The position numbers and the translations under genes were made by a program. Below, in pieces: positions 1-7,668 of a stretch of DNA of 24,856 nucleotides. A model generated the notes under the pieces. The model was not told where the DNA came from. It saw only the letters and a program-made list of their open reading frames with translations, and made no database searches. This DNA is from Methylophaga sp. (lineage in GTDB: Bacteria > Pseudomonadota > Gammaproteobacteria > Nitrosococcales > Methylophagaceae): assembly GCA_007117275.1 (NCBI GenBank), contig SKGV01000069.1, forward strand, positions 1 to 24,856, given 5' to 3'. The stretch's first letter is position 1. Each line of letters begins with the position of its first letter.

Positions 1-689
1 ACAATAGACGGGTAGGCTGGAGAGCGGCAACCATGCCGCATGAATTCATGGATGATTTCAGCTTCTACTTCAAATTCCCAGCGGCCGGGTCGGGTGAATT
101 GCATTGCTCGGATATGCGCTGCCACTGAAGCAGCCGCTGCGTGCTTCATGGCTTTGACTTCCTGACTACTTTTGAACAGTCTTAATTCGTTGAGGCAGTG
201 TTCCAGCTCGATGATTTCAGTTGGCGAATGCTTGCCACCACGTGACGCCTGACGCAGATGATTGAGCCAACTGACTATCCGCTGATCAAACGTCGGCTGG
301 TTGCCCATGGTGTAATAGACTTTTTCCTTGTTTTCCATCAGCCCTGGCAAAATATCATCGAGGTCTGTGATGGGATAGGAGTCATCCGCAGCAAAATCGT
401 TGACCGCCCCTTCCTGTCCAGCGCGATAGCCATCCCAGATTTCTTTGCTCATGTCGCGTTCACGGCAGAACAACAGAAACTCCCCATGAGCTCTTCCTGG
501 AATCAGCACAATCACTGACTCGGGCTCATCAAAGCCACTCAGATAGAAAAAATGACTGTCACTGCGATATGGATAGTCGACATCCCGATTGCGCGAAGCG
601 ACGGGTGCGTTTGGCAGGATAGCAATAGAGTCAGGTCCCATGATTTCCATGAGTCTTGCTCTGCGACGATGGTATTCCGATTTGGTCAT
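1..689 (-). CDS. pepP: Xaa-Pro aminopeptidase II (aminopeptidase P), N-terminal part
   Basis: The minus strand from ATG at 689 reads open to the window edge for 229 codons, so the C-terminal half is missing. The start reads MTKSEYHRRRARLMEIMG and is followed by RDVDYPYRSDSHFFYLSGF, DMSKEIWDGYRAG and a RLFKSSQEVKAMKHAAAAS helix. This is the aminopeptidase P N-terminal domain leading into the pita-bread catalytic domain. The family is a cytosolic Mn-dependent peptidase that removes an N-terminal residue preceding proline; its metal ligands lie beyond the edge and cannot be checked. An AGG at 693-695 precedes the start. The gene lies 7 bases after ygfB on the same strand, the usual ygfB-pepP operon. 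Confidence 0.93.
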   Translation of the reverse strand, partial: MTKSEYHRRRARLMEIMGPDSIAILPNAPVASRNRDVDYPYRSDSHFFYLSGFDEPESVIVLIPGRAHGEFLLFCRERDMSKEIWDGYRAGQEGAVNDFAADDSYPITDLDDILPGLMENKEKVYYTMGNQPTFDQRIVSWLNHLRQASRGGKHSPTEIIELEHCLNELRLFKSSQEVKAMKHAAAASVAAHIRAMQFTRPGRWEFEVEAEIIHEFMRHGCRSPAYPSI

Positions 690-696
690 TTCAGGC

Positions 697-1245
697 CTAG
701 TGTTCAATGATGGTTTGTGTGGGGTCTTCGGGCTGAAGTTCGCTGTACAACACAAATAATCCCATGCGCAAATATTCGGTCAGCTCCTCAAAGTTGGCTT
801 CATCTTGCTCGTTGTTTCTCAGATCTTCATCGGCGATTTGACTAATCTTGATGACATCGACGATGTATTCTTGACTATCTGAGGATAGATCAGTTTCATC
901 TGTAAGACCGGATGTACCAAGGCCATAAATCAAACCCTGACACCAGTCGGCCATGGCGATCAGTCTGGACGCCAGTGGCGAACTGTCTTCAGGGAAAGCC
1001 AGTTTGAAGTCATATTCTGGACTGTTAAGTGCCTGAATGGTCAAATCAAACAGCTGTTTTAGCGCACTGATCTCTTCTTCCGGAGGTTCGTAGTCCTCGA
1101 ACAACGTGCGAAACCAGTCAGTTCGATTTGCCTTGGCATCCATGCACAGCAACCCGCATAACGCGCCTTGTAATTCTGCCTGGGTAGATGGGCCATCACC
1201 TGCCATGTTCTCGGGGGACAGTGAGGGAAAATACAGTTCGGACAT
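697..1245 (-). CDS. ygfB: YgfB/UPF0149 family protein
   Basis: This is a 182-residue acidic protein beginning MSELYFPSLSP, about the length of E. coli YgfB. It keeps family features: an early helix with ELQGALCGLLCMDA, a central WCQGLIYGLG segment and a C-terminal ELTEYLRMGLFVLYSEL helix. A reading frame nine codons longer (from 1272) exists, but I chose ATG at 1243-1245. The longer start overlaps a TATA-like element, and the shorter start has AGGTG/AGAGAA just upstream and fits the family N-terminus. UPF0149 proteins are small helical proteins. YgfB has been linked to regulation in Pseudomonas, but the molecular role in this organism is not visible. It is followed directly by pepP. Confidence 0.85.
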   Translation of the reverse strand: MSELYFPSLSPENMAGDGPSTQAELQGALCGLLCMDAKANRTDWFRTLFEDYEPPEEEISALKQLFDLTIQALNSPEYDFKLAFPEDSSPLASRLIAMADWCQGLIYGLGTSGLTDETDLSSDSQEYIVDVIKISQIADEDLRNNEQDEANFEELTEYLRMGLFVLYSELQPEDPTQTIIEH

Positions 1246-1285
1246 TTCTCTGGCACCTGAAATTAAAATCATATTATGACAGTTG

Positions 1286-1315
1286 TTGACCGGCTACATC
1301 AGCCACGTCTATAGT
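1286..1315 (+). promoter_or_regulatory. Sigma70-type promoter for the zapB-like/zapA pair
   Basis: TTGACC (1286-1291), an 18-base spacer and TATAGT (1310-1315) match the consensus hexamers at five of six positions each. Transcription would start near 1322, about 30 bases before the first gene. The element sits in the 106-base gap between divergent ygfB and the division genes. Confidence 0.65.
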
Positions 1316-1351
1316 TAGGCATTATTTTCGCACAGCTTTGAATGCAGACTC

Positions 1352-1561
1352 ATGGATAAAAACGCGATCCAACAATTGGAACAGCATGTAGATGAACTGT
1401 TGCGAGCAAGTCGTCGGCTGCGCGAAGAAAACATGCTGCTCAGATCGCAACAGGCCGCCTGGCTGACCGAGCGATCTCAGTTGCTGGAAAAAACCGAAAC
1501 AGCGCGTCAGCGCATTGAAAAAATGGTCAGTCGCCTCAGAGATTTGGATAACGAACTATGA
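1352..1561 (+). CDS. ZapB-like coiled-coil protein (TIGR02449 type)
   Basis: This is a 69-residue protein that is almost entirely a charged coiled coil. It starts MDKNAIQQLEQHVDELL and runs through RLREENMLLRSQQ to KMVSRLRDLDNEL. Size, the LREEN heptad core and the position directly before zapA match the small coiled-coil family often annotated as cell-division protein ZapB-like. ZapB bridges ZapA-decorated FtsZ filaments in E. coli. That this protein does the same is inferred from fold and context; sequence identity to E. coli ZapB is not obvious. Its stop overlaps the zapA start as ATGA, suggesting translational coupling and a matched stoichiometry. The Shine-Dalgarno sequence is weak. Confidence 0.82.
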   Translation: MDKNAIQQLEQHVDELLRASRRLREENMLLRSQQAAWLTERSQLLEKTETARQRIEKMVSRLRDLDNEL

Positions 1562-1863
1562 GTGTCCCAGTGCTAGTCAATATCCTAGGCAAGGAGTATC
1601 AGGTTGCCTGTCCTGATGAGGAGCGAGAAGCCCTGATCACCTCGGCGCGAATGGTGCATCAGAATATGGAAAAAATCCGTGCGACTGGTAAGGTGGTAGG
1701 CCTCGATCGTGTTGCGGTAATGGCAGCGCTTAACTTGGCTCATGAACTGCTCACACTGCAGCAGGATGAAGGCCACGATAGCGAAAAATTCAACGATAAG
1801 ATCGTGCAGTTAAGCGAACGTGTCAGCGCTTTTCTCGATGAAGATAGGCAGTTAGAGCTATAA
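1558..1863 (+). CDS. zapA: Cell division protein ZapA
   Basis: This 101-residue protein has the ZapA architecture. A small N-terminal globular domain (VPVLVNILGKEYQVACPDEE) is followed by the LITSARMVHQNMEKIR helix. A dimer/tetramer helix follows, containing LDRVAVMAALNLAHELL, and the C-terminus is a coiled coil. ZapA binds and crosslinks FtsZ protofilaments at midcell. The gene overlaps the upstream coiled-coil gene by four bases and precedes 6S RNA, the common zapA-ssrS arrangement of gammaproteobacteria. Confidence 0.95.
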   Translation: MSVPVLVNILGKEYQVACPDEEREALITSARMVHQNMEKIRATGKVVGLDRVAVMAALNLAHELLTLQQDEGHDSEKFNDKIVQLSERVSAFLDEDRQLEL

Positions 1864-1868
1864 AAATC

Positions 1869-1899
1869 GTTACAGATACAGCGTGTGATCAGGTATCAT
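1869..1899 (+). promoter_or_regulatory. Candidate promoter of 6S RNA
   Basis: TATCAT at 1894-1899 is placed correctly for a transcript starting at A1906 or A1907, just before the 6S closing stem. A GTTACA at 1869-1874 is a 4/6 match to the -35 hexamer with a 19-base spacer; TACAGA at 1871-1876 gives a 17-base spacer but only a 3/6 match. The promoter lies immediately after the zapA stop. Confidence 0.45.
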
Positions 1900-1906
1900 G
1901 TGACTA

Positions 1907-2080
1907 ACCCTGCGGTGCTCGACAGTGGACATCGTGTGTCTTGAGCCGATAAGCAAATGCTAAGGAGATCAGCACTGGGTCGGGAGTGCAAGCCCGCTTG
2001 ACGGGAAGCCCGAAGATCCACCATGGTTTCCACTTGAATCTGATGGTTCAAGAACCCCGTTCGCATCGACACTGTGGGGC
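1907..2080 (+). ncRNA. ssrS: 6S RNA
   Basis: The region shows the bacterial 6S plan. The 5' end (CCCTGCGGTGCTCGA, from 1908) pairs with the 3' end (TCGACACTGTGGGG, to 2079) in a closing stem with a few G-U pairs and one bulge. CTTGAGCCGATA at 1940-1951 is the signature also present in E. coli 6S. Near the 3' side, CTTGAATC (2033-2040) pairs with GGTTCAAG (2045-2052) around a TGAT loop, the counterpart of the E. coli CUUGAACC/GGUUCAAG hairpin. 6S RNA mimics an open promoter and sequesters sigma70 RNA polymerase in stationary phase. The position after zapA is the classic one. Ends are estimated from the stem and promoter to within a few bases. Confidence 0.9.
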
Positions 2081-2094
2081 CTTTATTTTGGCCC
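2077..2094 (+). terminator. Short hairpin after 6S RNA
   Basis: GGGCC (2077-2081) and GGCCC (2090-2094) form a 5-bp GC-rich stem around the loop TTTATTTT. It overlaps the last 6S bases and may end the transcript or mark its 3' processing region. No U-run follows the stem, so its strength as a terminator is doubtful. Confidence 0.35.
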
Positions 2095-2205
2095 AGTAAG
2101 ACATCTGCAAGCTGATTCAAATCGCAGCCACACTTTACACAAAAATCCTCACCGTCCACGTAGCCACAACCAATCAATATCTAGGAATATCGTGTCATTC
2201 TCTAA

Positions 2206-2233
2206 CAATGAATGCGCATTACGCATTCCATTG
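2206..2233. terminator. Imperfect hairpin between 6S RNA and glnD
   Basis: CAATGAATGCG (2206-2216) is complementary to CGCATTCCATTG (2222-2233) apart from one bulged base, with loop CATTA. It lies 17 bases past the glnD stop. No U-run is seen on either strand. It could be a weak convergent terminator or an mRNA-stabilising end. The rest of the 2095-2250 stretch shows nothing I recognise except a doubtful short Cys-rich reading frame on the minus strand. Confidence 0.35.
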
Positions 2234-2250
2234 CACAGGTTATTTTGAGT

Positions 2251-4884
2251 TTAGAAGGTGATAGACGACGTTGGTGATTCAGCAGTGGCTGATAATTGTT
2301 CGCTGAGTTTAGCCTGGAGCAACGCCTGCTGCTGGTCAGTCAGGGCTTTACCCTGATTGGTGGTGATGAAAAAGACATCTTCTACTTGATCACCAAGGGT
2401 GGTCATTTTGGCGTTAATCAGTTGAATATCAAGTGCTAACAACACTTGCGCAACCGCAGACAGCAACCCGGGGCGGTCGTGTGTATAAAGCTCGAGCACT
2501 GAGCGATTATGCTCAGGGTTATGAGCCAGTTTGATCACGGGCTCAGTACGAAATAGCTGGCTGATTCTGCGACTTCGCTGTGGTTGGTAGACCGGTTGAG
2601 GTGAGTTGTCAGCAAGTTGTTTGTGCAAAGCGTTTGTGATGTCTTGCATACGCTGCGCTGGTGCATGAATGACGAAGGTGTTCAGCACATTCGCATCCCG
2701 CGTACTGTTGATCTTTGCGTCAAGGATATTGATTTGCAATTGCTCAAGGCAGGCGGTCATGTCAGCAAACAGCCCAGGTCGATCAGCACAGAAAATAAAT
2801 AACTCCAGAGTATCGGTGTTTCCGTGCGGCCTGATTGCAACCAGCGTTGATGATTCAGGCTGCGCTAATCGTTGACGGGTATGCCAGACAATTTCATCCA
2901 CTGAATGGCGAAGAAAATAATCCAGACTGTAGGGTTGCCATAATTGACTGAGTTGCGCCCGAGCACACCCAGTATCAACCAGATCTTGCATAGCTTGCTG
3001 GTATTTTTTATAACTCTTCTCCCGAGTACTTTTGGCTTGGGCTTCCGTGTGTTCCAGCCACTGGCGTGTGCTGTGATAGAGGCGTTTCAGCAGGGAATCG
3101 CGCCAGCTATTCCAAAGGTTGTTATTAGTGGCGCGAATATCAGCAACGGTAAGCAGGTAGAGATAGTTGAGACGTTCGGTGGTTTGAACGCGCTCTGCAA
3201 ATGCTTTGACAATGTCTGGATCTTCGATGTCTTGCCGCTGTGCAGTTGAAGACATGGAAAGATGATGGCGCACAAGAAAGCTGACGATCCTTGTGTCATA
3301 GTCGCTCAGGCCATGTCGCTTACAAAAGGCTTGGGCATCAATGACGCCCAATTTGCTGTGATCGCCGCCACGGCCTTTGGCAATGTCATGGTAGATGCCG
3401 GCGATGTAGAGCAACTCCGGTTTTGGCAGTTGATAGAATACTTCGCTGCACAGTGGAAATTCGTTACTCAGATCTGGAATTGAAAAGCGACCCAGATTTC
3501 GCACTAGAAAGAGGGTATGTTCATCAACGGTGTAGGCATGAAACAAGTCATGCTGCATTTGACCAACAATACGACCAAACTCCGGCAGGTAGGCGCCGAG
3601 TACGCCGAGTTGGTTCATACGACGAAACTCATGGCTCACCCCATTGGGCTGTCGTACCAGCTCCATGAACAGACTTCGGTTTTTGATATCTTCCCTAAAA
3701 CGCTCGTCGATCAGATGCAAGTGTGCATGGATCTGACGAATGGTCGCTGCTCGAATACCTTTCAAATCTGGATATTGTTGCAAAATCAGGAACACCTCAA
3801 GCAATGCATAGGGGTGATAGGCAAAAATGCCGGCATTGATGGTTTCGAGATAACCATTGTGCGCCTGAAAGCGACGGTTGATCGGGGTTATTCGTTTGGG
3901 TTCATTTGCCAGAATGATGTTTTCTTCAAATAACTGCAGCAATAGCGCATTCATCTGACCTACTGCTCGGGCGCACAGGTAGTAATCTTTCATGAAATGT
4001 TCAACAGCACGACGGTTTTCAGTATCGTGATATCCAAGCTGTATTGCCAGTTCGCGCTGATAGTCGATGGTCAGCTTTTCCTGTTTGCGGCCGGCAAGGT
4101 GATGTAACGCAAAACGTATTTTCCAAAGAAACAACTGAGCCTTGTGTAATGCCTCAAATTCACTGTGTGCGAGGAAGCCTTTTTGTTCCAGTCCCTGCAG
4201 ATCTTTGACACCAAAATATTGTTGAGCGACCCATTGAATGACTTGAATATCTCTGAGCCCGCCGGGCGACTCTTTAATATTGGGTTCCAGATTATTAGCG
4301 GTATCGTTGTATTTCTGATGACGTTGCCATTGCTCTTGGCGTTTGCGTTCAAAAAACAGCTCGGGAGACCATGTTTTGTTGGAAACGGTGAGCCGCAAGA
4401 GATCTTGGAACAGTGTTTGATCCCCACATAAGTGGCGAGCTTCAAGCAGATTGGTGGCAATGGTGATATCGAGTTCGGCTTGGTGCCTACATTCAGCCAG
4501 TGTTCTGACACTGTGGCCGATTTCCAAGCCAGTGTCCCACAGCTGGGTTAGAAATGATGACAAGCCCTCTGGCGGGTGCTCGCTGACAGTCTCATCAAGC
4601 AGAATTAGCAGATCGATATCTGACCATGGCAACAGTTCATGACGGCCATATCCACCCACCGCCACCAGTGTCACGGGCAGTGTCGGGTCAAGGTTGTCTT
4701 GCCAGATTTTCTGCAGTACCTCGTCAACATAGCCAACCTGTAGGCGAACCAAGGTTTCAACATCCGATTCTTGCTCGACAAACATGCGTTTAATTGACTG
4801 TTGTGCCAGTTTCAACAGTGAGCGATAACTCTGTTTTTCATCAGATCGAAACTGCCAGATAGAGCCAGCTGTGTTTGTGCACAT
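2251..4884 (-). CDS. glnD: Bifunctional uridylyltransferase/uridylyl-removing enzyme GlnD
   Basis: At 877 residues this is full length for GlnD, the nitrogen sensor that uridylylates PII when glutamine is low and deuridylylates it when glutamine is high. The nucleotidyltransferase motif GGYGRHELLPWSDIDLLIL lies at about 77-95, with metal-binding Asp89 and Asp91. LEPNIKESPGGLRDIQ follows at 199-214. The HD phosphohydrolase domain carries YHDIAKGRGGDHS with His499-Asp500. Two C-terminal ACT domains start near 690 (DRPGLFADM) and 793 (DRPGLLSAV) and bind glutamine. The start codon directly abuts the map stop codon with no spacer, so the two genes are almost certainly co-transcribed and coupled. 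All key residues are present. Confidence 0.97.
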   Translation of the reverse strand: MCTNTAGSIWQFRSDEKQSYRSLLKLAQQSIKRMFVEQESDVETLVRLQVGYVDEVLQKIWQDNLDPTLPVTLVAVGGYGRHELLPWSDIDLLILLDETVSEHPPEGLSSFLTQLWDTGLEIGHSVRTLAECRHQAELDITIATNLLEARHLCGDQTLFQDLLRLTVSNKTWSPELFFERKRQEQWQRHQKYNDTANNLEPNIKESPGGLRDIQVIQWVAQQYFGVKDLQGLEQKGFLAHSEFEALHKAQLFLWKIRFALHHLAGRKQEKLTIDYQRELAIQLGYHDTENRRAVEHFMKDYYLCARAVGQMNALLLQLFEENIILANEPKRITPINRRFQAHNGYLETINAGIFAYHPYALLEVFLILQQYPDLKGIRAATIRQIHAHLHLIDERFREDIKNRSLFMELVRQPNGVSHEFRRMNQLGVLGAYLPEFGRIVGQMQHDLFHAYTVDEHTLFLVRNLGRFSIPDLSNEFPLCSEVFYQLPKPELLYIAGIYHDIAKGRGGDHSKLGVIDAQAFCKRHGLSDYDTRIVSFLVRHHLSMSSTAQRQDIEDPDIVKAFAERVQTTERLNYLYLLTVADIRATNNNLWNSWRDSLLKRLYHSTRQWLEHTEAQAKSTREKSYKKYQQAMQDLVDTGCARAQLSQLWQPYSLDYFLRHSVDEIVWHTRQRLAQPESSTLVAIRPHGNTDTLELFIFCADRPGLFADMTACLEQLQINILDAKINSTRDANVLNTFVIHAPAQRMQDITNALHKQLADNSPQPVYQPQRSRRISQLFRTEPVIKLAHNPEHNRSVLELYTHDRPGLLSAVAQVLLALDIQLINAKMTTLGDQVEDVFFITTNQGKALTDQQQALLQAKLSEQLSATAESPTSSITF

Positions 4885-5652
4885 TTAGTTTTGTTCTTCC
4901 TGCCGCAGCGTTAATATTTCAACACCATCGTCTGTCACTAGAACCGTATGCTCCCATTGGGCAGATAGTGAGCGATCCTTGGTGACTACGGTCCAGCCAT
5001 CGGGAAGCTGTCTGACATGTCGTTTACCAGCGTTAATCATGGGCTCGATGGTAAAGGTCATTCCTGATCTCAGTTCCATGCCCGTGCCGGGTGTTCCGTA
5101 GTGTAAGACTTGTGGCTCCTCATGAAACACTCTGCCGATACCATGTCCGCAGTATTCTCTGACCACTGAAAAGCTCTCTTTTTCGGCATATGTCTGGATA
5201 GCATGCCCAATATCACCGAGGCGCACACCGGGTTTGACCATTTCGATGCCTAGCATCATTGCCTGATGGGTGACCTTACAAAGTCTCTTGGCCAGAATAG
5301 AAGTTTCACCCACGTGAAACATTTTACTGGTGTCACCGTGGTAGCCGTCTTTGATTACCGTGATGTCGATGTTGATAATATCGCCGTCTTTGAGTCTTTT
5401 GTCGCCAGGAATGCCGTGACAAATGACATGATTGACCGAGGTGCAAATCGACTTTGGAAAGCCGTGGTAGTTGAGTGGCGCCGGTATGGCGCTCTGGACG
5501 TTCACGATAAAGTCGTGACAAATCTGATTCAGCTCATCAGTGGTGACCCCAGCTTTCACATAGGGGCCTATCATGGTGAGCACCTCAGCAGCTAGTTTGC
5601 CCGCAGTGCGCATTTTTTCTATTTCATCGGCAGATTTGATGGTAACAGCCAT
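4885..5652 (-). CDS. map: Type I methionine aminopeptidase
   Basis: This 255-residue protein removes the initiator methionine from nascent proteins with small second residues. The five metal ligands are visible: Asp96 and Asp107 (INIDITVIKDGYHGD), His170 (REYCGHGIGR), Glu203 (FTIEPMIN) and Glu234 (WEHTVLV). The conserved substrate His79 lies in VICHGIP. Length and motifs match the short bacterial type I enzyme with no N-terminal extension. It is divergent from rpsB, the same arrangement as in E. coli, and is directly followed by glnD. I could not pick out a convincing promoter for it in the shared 272-base region. Confidence 0.97.
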   Translation of the reverse strand: MAVTIKSADEIEKMRTAGKLAAEVLTMIGPYVKAGVTTDELNQICHDFIVNVQSAIPAPLNYHGFPKSICTSVNHVICHGIPGDKRLKDGDIINIDITVIKDGYHGDTSKMFHVGETSILAKRLCKVTHQAMMLGIEMVKPGVRLGDIGHAIQTYAEKESFSVVREYCGHGIGRVFHEEPQVLHYGTPGTGMELRSGMTFTIEPMINAGKRHVRQLPDGWTVVTKDRSLSAQWEHTVLVTDDGVEILTLRQEEQN

Positions 5653-5762
5653 TCGAGATTCTGATTCCTGGGTTTCTGGTTGTTTGGTCTGGGATAGTGT
5701 GCCGTAATTCTCTGGCTATCTCCAGTCAGTCATCTGATATTTGCGTATCCATAACAATCACT

Positions 5763-5792
5763 TTGTTTTGTCTAGTATTTGTGGAATAATAT
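5763..5792 (+). promoter_or_regulatory. Candidate rpsB-tsf promoter with GC-rich discriminator
   Basis: TTGTTT (5763-5768) is separated by 16 bases from AATAAT (5785-5790), or by 18 bases from the overlapping TAATAT (5787-5792). The bases right after the -10 are GCGCGCC. GC-rich discriminators are typical of ppGpp/DksA-repressed rRNA and ribosomal-protein promoters. Transcription would start near 5797. Confidence 0.5.
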
Positions 5793-5796
5793 GCGC

Positions 5797-5924
5797 GCCT
5801 GCAATGCAGGTAAAACACACGTATGCCGACACAGTTGCCGGGGTGCTCTCAGTCATTGACTGCAGGGTCGGGAACTGGGGTATACGGAGGCTAAACCCCA
5901 ACTTAATTTCACAGGTAAATAAAC
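5797..5924 (+). ncRNA. rpsB 5' leader, t44/tff-like S2 autoregulatory element
   Basis: The roughly 128-base leader between the promoter and rpsB is structured. CAGTC (5850-5854) pairs with GACTG (5858-5862), and GGGGT (5877-5881) pairs with ACCCC (5895-5899) around a TATACGGAGG-containing loop, just before the ribosome-binding region. In E. coli this map-rpsB interval encodes the t44/tff RNA, which is the leader through which S2 represses its own operon. Position and the hairpin near the start codon support the same role here. Assignment is by synteny and visible pairing, not by covariance. Confidence 0.65.
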
Positions 5925-6674
5925 ATGGCTAAAGTTTCTATGCGCCAAATGCTCGAAGCAGGCGTTCATTTCGGTCACCAAACGCGTTACTGGAACCCAA
6001 AAATGGGTCCTTTTATTTTTGGTAAGCGTAACAACATTCATATCGTCAACCTCGAGCATAGTCTGCCGATGTTCAATGATGCACTCAACTTCGTTAGTAA
6101 GCTGGCTTCTAAAAAAGGTCGCATTCTGTTTGTTGGTACCAAAAGAGCTGCTCAGGATGCGATTCGCGAAGATGCAGAGCGTGCTGGTATGCCCTATGTC
6201 AACCGTCGCTGGTTGGGTGGTATGCTGACTAATTTTCAAACAGTTCGCCAATCCATTAAGCGTCTTGAGGCCATTCAGACCATGATGGAGTCTGGTAAAA
6301 CTGAAGGTTTGAAGAAAAAAGAAATTCTCAATTTGACCCGTGAGCAGGAAAAGCTCGAAAAAAGTATCGGCGGCATCAAAAACATGGGTGGTCTGCCAGA
6401 TGCGTTGTTTGTGATTGATGTTGACCACGAGCGCATTGCTATCCAGGAAGCCAACAAACTGGGTATTCCAGTGATTGCAATCGTGGATACCAACAGCAAT
6501 CCTGATGGTGTTGACTATGTCATTCCAGGCAACGATGACTCAATGCGAGCAATCCGCTTGTACACCGCTCATATCGCAGATGCCATCATCGAAGGTCGTG
6601 GCTCTGTGACCACAGGTGAAGCAAGCGAAGAATTTGTCGAAGTGCCTGAAGAAACTGCAGCAGCGGCTGAATAA
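5925..6674 (+). CDS. rpsB: 30S ribosomal protein S2
   Basis: This 249-residue protein begins MAKVSMRQMLEAGVHFGHQ and continues with RYWNPKMGPFIFG, both S2 signatures. WLGGMLTNFQTVRQS, the helical coiled-coil insertion (about 100-155) and DALFVIDVDHERIAI...IPVIAIVDTNSNPDGVDYVIPGNDDS follow. S2 binds late on the back of the 30S subunit between head and body and is needed for initiation. The tail is acidic and Ala-rich (EEFVEVPEETAAAAE). ACAGG precedes the ATG. It is the first gene of the long operon, followed by tsf after 106 bases. Confidence 0.99.
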   Translation: MAKVSMRQMLEAGVHFGHQTRYWNPKMGPFIFGKRNNIHIVNLEHSLPMFNDALNFVSKLASKKGRILFVGTKRAAQDAIREDAERAGMPYVNRRWLGGMLTNFQTVRQSIKRLEAIQTMMESGKTEGLKKKEILNLTREQEKLEKSIGGIKNMGGLPDALFVIDVDHERIAIQEANKLGIPVIAIVDTNSNPDGVDYVIPGNDDSMRAIRLYTAHIADAIIEGRGSVTTGEASEEFVEVPEETAAAAE

Positions 6675-6693
6675 CAACAGAACTTGAATGAAC

Positions 6694-6716
6694 AGGCTCG
6701 CCAGTTAGGCGAGCCT
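6694..6716 (+). promoter_or_regulatory. Hairpin between rpsB and tsf (attenuator or processing site)
   Basis: AGGCTCGCC (6694-6702) and GGCGAGCCT (6708-6716) form a perfect 9-bp stem with loop AGTTA, 19 bases after the rpsB stop. No U-run follows (ATTCGCACG), so full termination is unlikely. A partial terminator or a 3' stability hairpin that sets the S2:EF-Ts ratio would fit. Confidence 0.6.
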
Positions 6717-6780
6717 ATTCGCACGTGTGGCAGGTTAATCGCTACTCTCACAGACAAATCTCAGAATACAGGGTAAAAAA

Positions 6781-7665
6781 ATGGCAATTACTGCAGCTTT
6801 AGTAAAAGAACTGCGCGAGCGTACCGGCTCCGGCATGATGGAATGTAAAAAAGCATTGGTAGAAGCAAATGGTGACATTGACGCAGCTATCGAAGCGATG
6901 CGCAAAGCGGGTCTGGCGAAAGCAGATAAGAAGGCTGATCGTGTTGCAGCCGAGGGTGTTATCGCTATCGAAACCAACGCTGAGAATACCGCAGCGGTCA
7001 TGCTTGAAGTCAACTCGGAGACCGATTTTGTCGCTAAAGCGGATGACTTTGTAAATTTTGTTGCACAACTTGCAAAAACAGTCCTCGAAGCCAAGCCGAC
7101 TGACCTAGCAGCCTTGCTAGCACTTCCGCTCAACAGCAACGGTGATACGGTGGATTCGGTTCGTCAGTCACTGATCGCCAAGATTGGTGAAAACATACAA
7201 GTACGTCGTTTTGTCCTGCTCGAAGCAGACAACGGCATCATCGGTACCTACCGTCACGGCGACCGTATCGGCACTATGGTCAAACTGACAGGCACTGACC
7301 TGGACTTGGCACGTGACCTGGCTATGCATGTCGCTGCCAGTCGGCCACAAGCTGTGTCTGCCGATCAAATCTCTGAAGACTTGTTGGCTAAAGAGCGCGA
7401 TATTGTGGCCACACAAGCACGTGATAGCGGCAAACCAGAAGAAATTGTTGAAAAAATGATAGAAGGTCGTATGAGCAAGTTCGTTAACGAAATCAGTTTG
7501 CTCGGTCAGGCTTTTGTCAAAGACCCGGACACTACGGTTGAAAAACTGGTCAAGCAATCCAACACAACTATTGCAACCTTTGAGTGCTTCGAGGTGGGTG
7601 AAGGTATCGAGAAGAAAGTCGATAACTTTGCTGAAGAGGTGATGGCTCAGGCACGGGGCAATTAA
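6781..7665 (+). CDS. tsf: Translation elongation factor Ts
   Basis: EF-Ts is the cytosolic nucleotide exchange factor that releases GDP from EF-Tu. The 294-residue product starts with the UBA-like domain ITAALVKELRERTGSGMMECKKAL. It contains the exchange motif SETDFVAK, with Thr-Asp-Phe at 81-83, the residues that insert next to the EF-Tu Mg site. GRMSKFVNEISLLGQAFVKD and the C-terminal module follow. The length is slightly above the 283 of E. coli. AGGG lies just before the ATG. pyrH starts three bases after the stop. Confidence 0.98.
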   Translation: MAITAALVKELRERTGSGMMECKKALVEANGDIDAAIEAMRKAGLAKADKKADRVAAEGVIAIETNAENTAAVMLEVNSETDFVAKADDFVNFVAQLAKTVLEAKPTDLAALLALPLNSNGDTVDSVRQSLIAKIGENIQVRRFVLLEADNGIIGTYRHGDRIGTMVKLTGTDLDLARDLAMHVAASRPQAVSADQISEDLLAKERDIVATQARDSGKPEEIVEKMIEGRMSKFVNEISLLGQAFVKDPDTTVEKLVKQSNTTIATFECFEVGEGIEKKVDNFAEEVMAQARGN

Positions 7666-7668
7666 AAG

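Noticed and set aside
258..518. 86-codon plus-strand frame at the left edge
   Set aside because: It is antisense to pepP, whose translation matches the aminopeptidase P N-terminal domain throughout.
1246..1272. Nine-codon longer start for ygfB
   Set aside because: It overlaps a TATA-like element, and the shorter start fits the family N-terminus.
5853..6428. 191-codon minus-strand frame opposite rpsB and its leader
   Set aside because: It covers the rpsB coding region and the regulatory leader and shows no recognisable protein motif.
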